NCBI GenBank assembly: GCA_032126435.1
Contig: JAQBBE010000151.1
Location: forward strand, 1-16,366
Origin: JAAXQD01 sp032126435
Lineage (GTDB): Bacteria > Desulfobacterota > Desulfobacteria > Desulfobacterales > UBA11574
Length of the DNA stretch: 16,366 nucleotides
Reading direction: 5' to 3'
Below the pieces are notes generated by a model that saw only the letters and a program-made list of their open reading frames with translations, did no database searches and had not been told where the DNA came from. Below are positions 7,060-13,479 of the stretch, in pieces; the stretch's first letter is position 1, and every line of letters begins with the position of its first letter. A program made the translations under genes and the position numbers.

Positions 7060-8391
7060 ATGGCTGAGATCATCCCTTTCAGGGGGATCCTATATAATAC
7101 CAATAAGATAAATGAGTTGGCAGATGTTGTTGCCCCTCCCTTTGACGTTATCTCAGAGCAGGAACAGAATGCGTTCCATGAAAGTCATCCGCAGAACATC
7201 ATCCGGCTGACACTGGGCAAAACAACCGAAAACGATACACGCACAAACAATCGCTATACAAGATCGGCAGGCTGCTTTAACAATTGGCTTTCGGAAGGGA
7301 TCATCGAGACGGACAAAGAACCGGCGTTTTATCTGACATCGATGGAATTTTTCTTTGAAAATAAGTGGGTGAATCGTTACGGTCTGATTGCCCTGATCCG
7401 CCTTGAGCCGTTTGAAAAGGGAATTGTTCTGCCGCACGAAAAGACCTTTTCCAATATAAAATCGGAAAGGCTTGAGCTAATGAAAGCATGTCATGCTAAT
7501 TTCAGTCCGATATTTTCTTTGTATTCCGATGATGAAAACAGTATTCTCGATCGATTAAAAGATATAACCCTTGAAAGAACACCCGATCATGTTTTTACCG
7601 AAAACAACGGACAGAAACACCGGCTGTGGCGAATCACCGATAGTTCTGTACATCGGCATGTTTCCGAAGTCCTTAAAGACAAAGCAATTTTTATTGCAGA
7701 CGGACATCATCGTTACGAAACAGCGCTGAACTACAGAAATTGGCGGTCAACCGGCAATCCTGATTTTAATGGCGGTCATCCCACCAATTACGTCATGATG
7801 TACCTTTGCAGCATGGAAGATCCAGGGCTTGTTATTCTTCCCGCGCATCGGATGCTTAATCAAGTCCCTGCTGAAGCAAGAGCATCGCTTATCGATAAAG
7901 CAAGGGATTATTTTGACATTATGATAATTCCTTACAAAGACGGTCATCACAAAGAGGGTCTGACACAATTTATTTCAATTCTTAAATCGAATGCTTCGAA
8001 AAATTGTATCGGAGTTTTCATGAAAGATTGTCCGGAGCTTAACCTGTTGACGCTTAAACCGGATATTATGGAAAAAATGTTTGGTGATGAACTTCCGGAA
8101 GTGATCAGAAATATTGATGTAACGGTTCTGACCCGGCTCATTTTTATGGAGATTTTGGGTTTTGATCAAGCCCGGCTCGATAATGAGAAACTGATCGCCT
8201 ATTCGAGCGTTGCTGAAGAGGCAATTGATGCAGTCGCCGCCGGAAAACATGACATGGCTTTTATTCTTAACCCGACAAAAATTCAGCAGGTGCGCGATAT
8301 TGCCGAAGCAGGTCTGATTATGCCTCGAAAAGCGACCTATTTTTTCCCCAAGGTCATTACCGGCCAGGTGATAAACAGACTCGATCGGTAA
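7060..8391 (+). CDS. DUF1015 family protein
   Basis: The product is 443 residues, normal for the family. It begins MAEIIPFRGILYN and has the conserved VVAPPFDVIS segment (about 24-33), HPQNIIRLTLGK, and the signature ADGHHRYETAL starting at residue 213. It looks soluble, with no signal peptide or membrane segment. The family (Pfam DUF1015) is widespread in bacteria and archaea but has no established activity; the conserved Asp/Gly/His-His/Arg motif suggests a catalytic or phosphate-binding site, which is inference. AAGGAA precedes the ATG by about 10 nt. It appears monocistronic: the tRNAs and the trmN6-dciA pair on either side are on the other strand. Confidence 0.9.
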   Translation: MAEIIPFRGILYNTNKINELADVVAPPFDVISEQEQNAFHESHPQNIIRLTLGKTTENDTRTNNRYTRSAGCFNNWLSEGIIETDKEPAFYLTSMEFFFENKWVNRYGLIALIRLEPFEKGIVLPHEKTFSNIKSERLELMKACHANFSPIFSLYSDDENSILDRLKDITLERTPDHVFTENNGQKHRLWRITDSSVHRHVSEVLKDKAIFIADGHHRYETALNYRNWRSTGNPDFNGGHPTNYVMMYLCSMEDPGLVILPAHRMLNQVPAEARASLIDKARDYFDIMIIPYKDGHHKEGLTQFISILKSNASKNCIGVFMKDCPELNLLTLKPDIMEKMFGDELPEVIRNIDVTVLTRLIFMEILGFDQARLDNEKLIAYSSVAEEAIDAVAAGKHDMAFILNPTKIQQVRDIAEAGLIMPRKATYFFPKVITGQVINRLDR

Positions 8392-8410
8392 GACTGCTTG
8401 TAACCGTTCA

Positions 8411-8488
8411 AGGTTCAGAGGCAGCGAAAAGTGATTTGGGCGACAGCCCGTTGATGAAAGATTGCATAATAGATTTAACCCTGAACCT
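8411..8488. repeat. Inverted repeat in the convergent gap after the DUF1015 gene
   Basis: AGGTTCAG (8411-8418) and CTGAACCT (8481-8488) are exact reverse complements with 62 nt between them. A small GGGC-GACA-GCCC hairpin (8438-8449) lies inside. No oligo-T tract follows on either strand, so it is not a textbook terminator, but it occupies the position where two convergent transcripts must end. Confidence 0.4.
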
Positions 8489-8507
8489 ATGTGCAGTTAT
8501 GACTGTT

Positions 8508-9230
8508 TTAAGGCATAAACATTTTCTCAACCTCATCTGTATATGAGCCGTTTTTTCGGTAAATGATCAGCGGCGGGCCGATCTTGATTCCTGCACGCCC
8601 CTCCTTTTTCCCTTCCACCAGAACCAGCTTTGCCGCTGTTTCTATTCCTGAATGTATCGTGCGTATAGACTTCGGCTCTATTCCGGCAGTCCGCATCTGT
8701 GTGAGAATGTCGGCCATGCGCTCCGCCGAGTAAACCATTACAAATCGTCCTCCAGTTCGTAACATGCGACGACCCGTTTCAACCACATCGTATAGTGTGG
8801 CCTTAATTTCATGTCGGGCAACAGCCCGTTGCCGATTCGGGTTTATCCTTCCGGAATCCGCTTTCCTGAAAGGAGGATTACTCACAACCAGATCCACGGG
8901 TCCGGAAGTCATTTCGAGTATCAGTGCTTTCATATCCATACACAGAAGGGCAATTTGATCGTCCAAACCATTTTCTGTGATATTGAGGGCGGCAATATCG
9001 GCAAGATCCGTTTGTACTTCAATCCCGTATACTTTAATCCCAGGATTGCGATAGGCCAGTATCATGGGAATAATACCACAACCTGTTCCTAAATCGAGGA
9101 CCGTATCCTCCGTACCCGGTCTGGCATACGAGGCCAGTAGAACAGCATCTATGGAAAAACGGTATCCGGAGCGGTGCTGCTTAATTTGAATACGGCCGTT
9201 AAAGAAGGAATCAGCGGTCAAAGATTTCAT
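8508..9230 (-). CDS. tRNA1(Val) (adenine37-N6)-methyltransferase-like protein (TrmN6/YfiC family)
   Basis: The product is 240 residues. SAM-binding motif I is VLDLGTGCG (44-52), with an acidic residue in VYGIEVQ (Glu71) for the ribose. The catalytic motif is SNPPF (Asn118-Phe121), typical of N6-adenine methyltransferases, and is followed by the RHEI segment. The N-terminal FNGRIQIKQHRSGYRFSIDAVLLA is characteristic of the YfiC/TrmN6 group, which methylates A37 of tRNA1(Val). Substrate assignment rests on family resemblance; a related release-factor or rRNA methyltransferase role is less likely. The start lies 3 bp after the dciA stop, so the two are co-transcribed and probably translationally coupled. 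Confidence 0.85.
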   Translation of the reverse strand: MKSLTADSFFNGRIQIKQHRSGYRFSIDAVLLASYARPGTEDTVLDLGTGCGIIPMILAYRNPGIKVYGIEVQTDLADIAALNITENGLDDQIALLCMDMKALILEMTSGPVDLVVSNPPFRKADSGRINPNRQRAVARHEIKATLYDVVETGRRMLRTGGRFVMVYSAERMADILTQMRTAGIEPKSIRTIHSGIETAAKLVLVEGKKEGRAGIKIGPPLIIYRKNGSYTDEVEKMFMP

Positions 9231-9233
9231 TTT

Positions 9234-9548
9234 TTATACCGGTCCGATCTTGAATTTTATGTCTTGAACCAGCTCTTTTCCTAATGCGGCATTGATCTTA
9301 TCGATCATATCCTTTTTCAAAAATTGGAGCTGATGCATCCACGCTGAACTGTTGACATGGACCAGTAAAAGCTTTCCCTTAAAGGCTTCCGGTCTCGTAT
9401 TTTTTGCGATGACATCTCCCACCGCGGTGTCCCACAGGCTCCAAACCTGAGCCAGATCTCCGTCACAATCATGGCGACAGGTTTTCAAAACATGGTTGAT
9501 AATATCTCCGATGTGCCCAACTCCCGGAGTGTTTTTCCTTTTTGCCAT
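9234..9548 (-). CDS. DUF721/DciA family protein, putative replicative helicase loader
   Basis: The product is 104 residues. It shows the DUF721 pattern: an N-terminal helix (IGDIINHVLKT), then LAQVWSLWDTAVGDVIAKNTRP, then the hallmark KGKLLLVHVNSSAWMHQLQFLKKDMIDKIN, resembling a KH-like fold. Family knowledge: DciA helps load DnaB in bacteria lacking DnaC or DnaI. No Shine-Dalgarno is visible before the ATG. It is the first gene of a pair with the methyltransferase. Confidence 0.85.
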   Translation of the reverse strand: MAKRKNTPGVGHIGDIINHVLKTCRHDCDGDLAQVWSLWDTAVGDVIAKNTRPEAFKGKLLLVHVNSSAWMHQLQFLKKDMIDKINAALGKELVQDIKFKIGPV

Positions 9549-9555
9549 AATAAAG

Positions 9556-9585
9556 GAAGTACAAAGTGATCCATTGGGTTGTCAA
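9556..9585 (-). promoter_or_regulatory. Weak candidate promoter very close to dciA
   Basis: A perfect TTGACA (9585-9580) is followed by an 18-bp spacer and TACTTC (9561-9556), a poor -10, only 7 bp from the ATG. If used, the mRNA would be nearly leaderless, which would fit the absent ribosome site. The -10 is weak, so this is tentative. Confidence 0.3.
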
Positions 9586-9734
9586 GAAACAATTGAGACG
9601 GTTTCACAAAAAGTCGGTTTTACTCACGCCAGTCGCCTTTTTAGTTTATGGGTTTAATGTTGCTTTGACAAGAAAATTTAAGGTGTTATCGAATATGACC
9701 GTGCGATGTTTAGCATGAAAATTTTGCTTTTTCC

Positions 9735-9763
9735 TTGACTTGAAAGCCATTGTAACTTACATT
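9735..9763 (+). promoter_or_regulatory. Candidate promoter of hflKC
   Basis: TTGACT (9735-9740), a 17-bp spacer and TACATT (9758-9763) lie 57 bp upstream of the hflK ATG. A second TTGACA occurs at 9665-9670 without a good -10. The 272-bp gap 9549-9820 between the divergent genes contains no other gene that I can see. Confidence 0.5.
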
Positions 9764-9820
9764 AATAAGCTGGATAAAAAAATAGGTATTTTGAAAACCA
9801 AATAAACAGGAATTAAATTT

Positions 9821-10855
9821 ATGAACTGGGATTGGGAAAAACTTAAGAAGAAGCAAGAACATAAAGAAGGAGGCATGGTTCCTCCCAAAATGGATGAGCT
9901 GGTCGAAAAATTTAAAAGGTTAAAACTGCCGGGCGGTCCCCTTTTAATTCTTATTTTCCTCCTTTTATTTTTTGGCTCTTCGACATTCTTTACGGTTGCT
10001 GTGGATGAGGTCGGCGTTGTCCAGCGATTCGGGAAATATGTCCGAACCCGTCAACCCGGCCTTAATTTCAAGCTGCCGTCCGGAATTGAAAAGGTAACAA
10101 AAGTCAAGGTCCGACGGGTCTATAAAGAAGAATTCGGTTTTCGTTCTGCCCCGGAAGATTCGCGGACAAGTTCCTATTCCGGCGGTGAGGGGACTGCGGT
10201 TGCCCTCATGCTGACCGGAGATTTAAATGTGGCCGTGGTTCCGTGGATTGTTCAGTACCGGATAAAAGACCCTTACAATTATCTGTTTAAGGTTCGTGAT
10301 ATTCGAAGGCTGCTCGTTGATATGTCCGAGGCGGCCATGCGGCTGGTCGTGGGCGATAGAAGCATCAATGAGGTGATCAGCAAGCGGGAAGAGATTGCCA
10401 TCGAAGCAAGAACCGTTTTGCAGGCGGAGATGGATAATGCTGAATCCGGAATCAATATTGTGACCATCGAAATGAAAAAGACCAATGTTCCCGATCCGGT
10501 TCAACCGTCATTCAACGAAGTGAATCAGGCAATTCAGGAAAAAGAAAAAATGATCTATCAGGCCAAAGAAGATTATAACAAAGCCATTCCAACCGCCAGG
10601 GGTGAAGCTGAAAGAACCATTAAGGCCGCCGAAGGGTATGCACTGGACAGGATCAACCGGGCCAAGGGTGATGCTTCCAGATTTAAGGCGCTTTATGCAG
10701 AGTATGCAAAAGCCAAGGATGTGACCAGAAGACGACTCTATCTTGAAACTCTGAAAGGTCTTCTCCCTAATCTTGGAGATAAATATATCATTGATGCGGA
10801 TCAGAAAAATTTCCTCCCCTTACTTCATCTTGGGAAACAAAAGGGTGAAAAATAA
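9821..10855 (+). CDS. hflK: HflK, SPFH-family subunit of the HflKC complex
   Basis: The product is 344 residues. A cytoplasmic N-terminal stretch contains a basic segment (KFKRLKLPG), then one membrane segment (about 40-58, LLILIFLLLFF) and the SPFH/band-7 domain starting at VDEVGVVQRFGKYVRTRQPGLNFKLP. A long charged, coiled-coil-prone region follows (about 235-300, with EKEKMIYQAKEDYNKA and ARGEAERTIKAAEGYA). Family role: with HflC it forms a large periplasm-facing cage around the membrane protease FtsH and modulates membrane-protein quality control. AGGAA precedes the ATG. Its TAA overlaps the hflC ATG by one base (TAATG), so the two subunits are translationally coupled. Confidence 0.93.
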   Translation: MNWDWEKLKKKQEHKEGGMVPPKMDELVEKFKRLKLPGGPLLILIFLLLFFGSSTFFTVAVDEVGVVQRFGKYVRTRQPGLNFKLPSGIEKVTKVKVRRVYKEEFGFRSAPEDSRTSSYSGGEGTAVALMLTGDLNVAVVPWIVQYRIKDPYNYLFKVRDIRRLLVDMSEAAMRLVVGDRSINEVISKREEIAIEARTVLQAEMDNAESGINIVTIEMKKTNVPDPVQPSFNEVNQAIQEKEKMIYQAKEDYNKAIPTARGEAERTIKAAEGYALDRINRAKGDASRFKALYAEYAKAKDVTRRRLYLETLKGLLPNLGDKYIIDADQKNFLPLLHLGKQKGEK

Positions 10856-11793
10856 TGAAAACTAAAGTTGTTTTACTCGGTGTTGCGGTTGTCGCGATTC
10901 TTTTTGTTTTTACCGCCGCATATGTGGTGGATGAAACAGAGCAGGTGGTTGTCACTCAATTCGGGAAAGTGGTCGGAAACCCGAAGACGGAATCCGGCCT
11001 CTACTTTAAAATTCCCTTTATTCAGAATGCCACCTATTTCCCTAAAAATCTTCTGGAATGGGATGGTGATCCCGGCCAGATTCCAACGCTGGATAAAACG
11101 TATATCTGGGTGGACACTTTTGCCAGATGGCGAATCGTTGACCCGATTAAATTTTTTCAGACGGTCAACAACACCACCAGCGCCCAGGGAAGACTGGATG
11201 ATATCATCGATCCAGCCGTACGAAATCTTATTACTGAAAACAGGCTTGTCGAGACGGTTCGAAAAAGCAACCGGGAGGTGGATACATATGAAATCGGGCT
11301 TGAAGATATAAAACAAAGGCCGTCCTTTAAGATTAAAATCGGCAGGGAAACCATTACCAAGAATATACTGGAACAGGCCCAGCCAAAATTGGCCAAGTTC
11401 GGCATTGAACTGGTGGATGTTAAACTAAAGCGGATTAATTATGTGGAACAGGTTAGAGATTCCGTATACGGCCGTATGATTGCAGAGCGGAAGCAGATTG
11501 CCGAAAAATTCAGATCAGAGGGTCAAGGTGAAGCCAAGAAGATTCTGGGTGAAAAGGAAAGAGATTTGAAGAGAATCACTTCCGAAGCTTACAAAGAGGC
11601 GCAGATACTAAAGGGCAAGGCCGACGCCGAGTCAACACGGTTATATGCCGAAGCTTATGGTATCGACCCGGATTTCTATTCATTTGTCAAGACACTTGAA
11701 ATATACGACGATGCCCTCGGTAAAGACAGTTCCCTTTTGCTTTCAACGGACTCGGAGTTCTTCAAGTATTTAAAAGGTTATTCTGGAAAATAA
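10855..11793 (+). CDS. hflC: HflC, SPFH-family subunit of the HflKC complex
   Basis: The product is 312 residues. It starts with a signal-anchor type membrane helix (about 4-23, VVLLGVAVVAILFVFTAA), then the SPFH domain with VDETEQVVVTQFGKVVG and the HflC-typical GLYFKIPF, NLLEWDGDPGQIPTLDKTYI and TFARWRI segments. The C-terminal helical region carries ERKQIAEKFRSEGQGEA and KADAESTRLYAEAYG, which identify HflC. It pairs with HflK upstream by the TAATG overlap. A strong hairpin terminator begins 12 bp after its stop. Confidence 0.94.
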   Translation: MKTKVVLLGVAVVAILFVFTAAYVVDETEQVVVTQFGKVVGNPKTESGLYFKIPFIQNATYFPKNLLEWDGDPGQIPTLDKTYIWVDTFARWRIVDPIKFFQTVNNTTSAQGRLDDIIDPAVRNLITENRLVETVRKSNREVDTYEIGLEDIKQRPSFKIKIGRETITKNILEQAQPKLAKFGIELVDVKLKRINYVEQVRDSVYGRMIAERKQIAEKFRSEGQGEAKKILGEKERDLKRITSEAYKEAQILKGKADAESTRLYAEAYGIDPDFYSFVKTLEIYDDALGKDSSLLLSTDSEFFKYLKGYSGK

Positions 11794-11805
11794 TAACATC
11801 AAAAG

Positions 11806-11860
11806 AAAAAAGCACCGGAATCGTTGAGAACATCTGAGTCTATCAACGGGTGCTTTTTTT
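11806..11860. terminator. Strong, probably bidirectional intrinsic terminator
   Basis: AAAAAAGCACC (11806-11816) pairs perfectly with GGTGCTTTTTT (11849-11859), and an inner stem CGTTGA/TCAACG (11822-11827, 11843-11848) shortens the loop. The T-run ends hflKC transcription; the A-run gives a T-run on the other strand for the bS22-like gene at 11892-11990. Confidence 0.85.
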
Positions 11861-11891
11861 CATATCCATAAAAGGCCTGTGGGCAAAGAAT

Positions 11892-11990
11892 TTATTTGCC
11901 CTTTCTTCTTTGATGCCGTGTGCGCGCCAAGAGCTTTCTATGTTTATGCTTTCTCATTTTTTTTCTTCGTTTTTTTACAACACTACCCAA
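11892..11990 (-). CDS. bS22-like ribosomal peptide (AURKAIP1/COX24 domain), 32 residues
   Basis: A 32-codon gene starting at TTG and ending in TAA. The peptide opens MGSVVKKRRKKMRKHKHRK and ends ARTRHQRRKGK; 17 of 32 residues are Lys or Arg. It matches the pattern I recall for the mycobacterial small-subunit protein bS22 (MGSVIKKRRKRM.. then KHRKLLRRTR..RRK) and for the conserved C-terminal end of mitochondrial mS38 (AURKAIP1/Cox24). Those proteins bind rRNA in the small ribosomal subunit, and the same role here is inferred. The TTG is fixed by a near-perfect GGAGGTGATC (12002-11993) with 7 nt between GGAGG and the start; the in-frame ATG at codon 12 has no such site and would lose the GSVVKKRRKK signature. 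It sits alone between hflC and the HExxH gene. Confidence 0.85.
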   Translation of the reverse strand: MGSVVKKRRKKMRKHKHRKLLARTRHQRRKGK

Positions 11991-11992
11991 CA

Positions 11993-12002
11993 GATCACCT
12001 CC
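11993..12002 (-). promoter_or_regulatory. Near-perfect Shine-Dalgarno deciding the TTG start of the bS22-like gene
   Basis: GGAGGTGATC on the minus strand is complementary to almost the whole anti-Shine-Dalgarno tail of 16S rRNA. It is the strongest ribosome site in the window and is placed 7 nt from TTG. Such strength fits a highly expressed ribosomal protein. Confidence 0.85.
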
Positions 12003-12034
12003 AATCTTTATTTTCTTTTTTAATAAAAAAGTGA

Positions 12035-12063
12035 TAGATACATCATAAATTACACGATGTCCA
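12035..12063 (-). promoter_or_regulatory. Weak candidate promoter for the bS22-like gene
   Basis: TGGACA (12063-12058), five of six matches, a 17-bp spacer and TATCTA (12040-12035), a poor -10, within an A/T-rich gap between divergent genes. Tentative. Confidence 0.3.
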
Positions 12064-12090
12064 CATTTTTTTTAATTAAAAGCGGATCTC

Positions 12091-12633
12091 ATGGGGAATC
12101 TGAAAAAATTCAATGCCGAGCAGATCAAAATCGTAAACAATTGTGTGGCAATGGCAGAAGAGCTTGTAAGTAACTTCTATAAAATGTCTGCCAGTCAATG
12201 GGCCGCCGCTTGCGCATACGATATCAAAACGATGGTCGATCTTTGTCCCGAAGAGATCGTTCACGGCCCTTTTGCCCAGATCATTCGTTATAAAGGTAAG
12301 CGGAAAGATTCGTTTCTGGGTTCTTCAGCGTATGATTTTTATAAAATATGTATTCAAGATCACGCCATTCTTTCGACACTGAAAGAATGGCCTGATCTCA
12401 AACTTTTCCCGTTTGTCCTCTACATCGTAACCCACGAATTGATTCATATCCTAAGGTTCACTAAATTCCAACAATATTTTGAGGCCTCACCTGAAGAAAT
12501 GATGGCCGAAGAGGCTAATGTCCATGAAATAACTCATGGGATACTCTTTAAGGTTAATGTCCTCGGTATGGAGAATGTGCTGATATTTTACGAAAAATGG
12601 CGCATGCCCATTGATGATTTGACAGAATTATAA
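12091..12633 (+). CDS. Hypothetical protein with two HExxH motifs, putative zinc metalloprotein
   Basis: The product is 180 residues; I do not recognise a named family. It has a helical N-terminus (NAEQIKIVNNCVAMAEELVSNFY), a central region, then VTHELIHILRF with HELIH at 115-119, an acidic stretch SPEEMMAEEAN (133-143), and a second motif HEITH at 145-149. HExxH followed about 20-25 residues later by Glu is the layout of gluzincin-type zinc peptidases, so Glu140 or Glu141 could be the third ligand. Alternatively the two motifs could bind two metals. There is no signal peptide or membrane segment, so it should be cytoplasmic. The ribosome site is poor (GCGGAT). The gene stands between the bS22-like gene and fmdB, the latter having its own promoter. 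Confidence 0.75.
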   Translation: MGNLKKFNAEQIKIVNNCVAMAEELVSNFYKMSASQWAAACAYDIKTMVDLCPEEIVHGPFAQIIRYKGKRKDSFLGSSAYDFYKICIQDHAILSTLKEWPDLKLFPFVLYIVTHELIHILRFTKFQQYFEASPEEMMAEEANVHEITHGILFKVNVLGMENVLIFYEKWRMPIDDLTEL

Positions 12634-12656
12634 CGCAAAAAAATGCCGGACATGCC

Positions 12657-12684
12657 TTGACAATACAGAAAAATTGCATATATT
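12657..12684 (+). promoter_or_regulatory. Sigma70-type promoter for the FmdB gene
   Basis: TTGACA (12657-12662), a 16-bp spacer and TATATT (12679-12684), 89 bp before the fmdB start. This is the best plus-strand promoter match in the window and could also read into groESL, since no terminator follows fmdB. Confidence 0.7.
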
Positions 12685-12772
12685 AGTTAAGTTTTATGAA
12701 TTTGCAAAAAAAGAAAATTCTGCTTTTTGCGAAATAATCTATATTTATTCTTTCAGCAGGAGGTTTTAAAGT

Positions 12773-13057
12773 ATGCCCATCTATGAATATGAATGTTCAA
12801 AATGCGGCAGAATAGATGAGGTTCTTCAGAAGTTTTCTGATAAACCGCTGGGCCGATGTAAACAATGTTCGGGAAAACTCCATAAGCTTATTTCCCACAG
12901 CAGTTTCCACCTTAAAGGAACAGGGTGGTATATAACAGACTATGCAAACAAATCCCAAAGCTCTGCTGACCCCTCACATAAGGTGAAGCCCGAAGCAAAA
13001 AAAATCTCAGATAATTCAAGCAAAAAAACCGAAAAGTCAAGCAAACCCGCCGAGTAA
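12773..13057 (+). CDS. FmdB family zinc-ribbon protein
   Basis: The product is 94 residues. The first half is the FmdB/CxxC zinc ribbon: MPIYEYECSKCG (Cys8, Cys11), then GRCKQCSGKLHKLIS (Cys29, Cys32), followed by SSFHLKGTGWYITDY, all conserved in the family. The last about 35 residues are a Ser/Lys-rich, low-complexity, probably disordered tail (KSQSSADPSHKV, SSKKTEKSSKP). The family is named for a putative regulator of formamidase expression, but its function is generally unknown. A strong GCAGGAGG precedes the ATG. It lies 106 bp upstream of groES on the same strand. Confidence 0.92.
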   Translation: MPIYEYECSKCGRIDEVLQKFSDKPLGRCKQCSGKLHKLISHSSFHLKGTGWYITDYANKSQSSADPSHKVKPEAKKISDNSSKKTEKSSKPAE

Positions 13058-13077
13058 GCACTTTAGTATAACTTCTG

Positions 13078-13105
13078 TTAAAATTTCATTGGGAGAGATT
13101 ATATT
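13078..13105 (+). promoter_or_regulatory. Candidate groESL promoter
   Basis: TTAAAA (13078-13083), a 16-bp spacer and TATATT (13100-13105), about 58 bp before groES. I found no CIRCE operator and no sigma32-type CTTGAA...CCCCAT promoter in 13058-13163. Confidence 0.4.
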
Positions 13106-13113
13106 TATACATT

Positions 13114-13144
13114 TTAAGAAAAAACAGGTTAAGAAAAAAACAGG
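13114..13144 (+). repeat. Tandem direct repeat in the groES leader
   Basis: TTAAGAAAAAACAGG (13114-13128) is followed immediately by a second copy with one more A (13129-13144), just before the groES Shine-Dalgarno AAAGGAG. It could be a regulator site, an RNA leader feature or a slippage duplication. Confidence 0.6.
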
Positions 13145-13163
13145 AAAAAGGAGAATTTGAAAA

Positions 13164-13451
13164 ATGAAACTCAGACCGTTAAATGATCGAATTTTGGTAA
13201 AGCGTGTTGAGGAAGAGACAACGACCAAGGGAGGAATCATTATCCCGGATTCTGCCAAGGAAAAACCGGCGGAAGGAAAAATTGTTGCAGTTGGAAAGGG
13301 TGCGCTGAATAACGACGGAAAACGTGTCCCTCTTGAAGTCAAAGTAGGTGACCGGATTCTGTTCGGGAAATATGGTGGACAAGAGATAAAGGTTGAAGGC
13401 GAAGAATACCTGATCATGAGCGAACAAGAAGTGCTCTGCGTAATCGAATAA
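13164..13451 (+). CDS. groES: Co-chaperonin GroES (Cpn10)
   Basis: The product is 95 residues, standard length. It begins MKLRPLNDRILVKRVEEE, has the mobile loop (about 17-33, TTTKGGIIIPDSAKEK) that contacts GroEL, the GRxxPLEVKVGDRILFGKY region, and ends EVLCVIE. It forms the heptameric lid of the GroEL folding chamber in the cytoplasm. AAAGGAG lies 9 nt before the ATG. groEL follows after 28 bp. Confidence 0.98.
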   Translation: MKLRPLNDRILVKRVEEETTTKGGIIIPDSAKEKPAEGKIVAVGKGALNNDGKRVPLEVKVGDRILFGKYGGQEIKVEGEEYLIMSEQEVLCVIE

Positions 13452-13479
13452 TTTAAAAAAAAACGGAGGATAGACCGAT

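Noticed and set aside
9590..9640. GACGGTTTCACAAAAAGTC-like string that could be a half of a dispersed repeat
   Set aside because: No inverted or direct partner is present in the window, so a repeat cannot be supported here.
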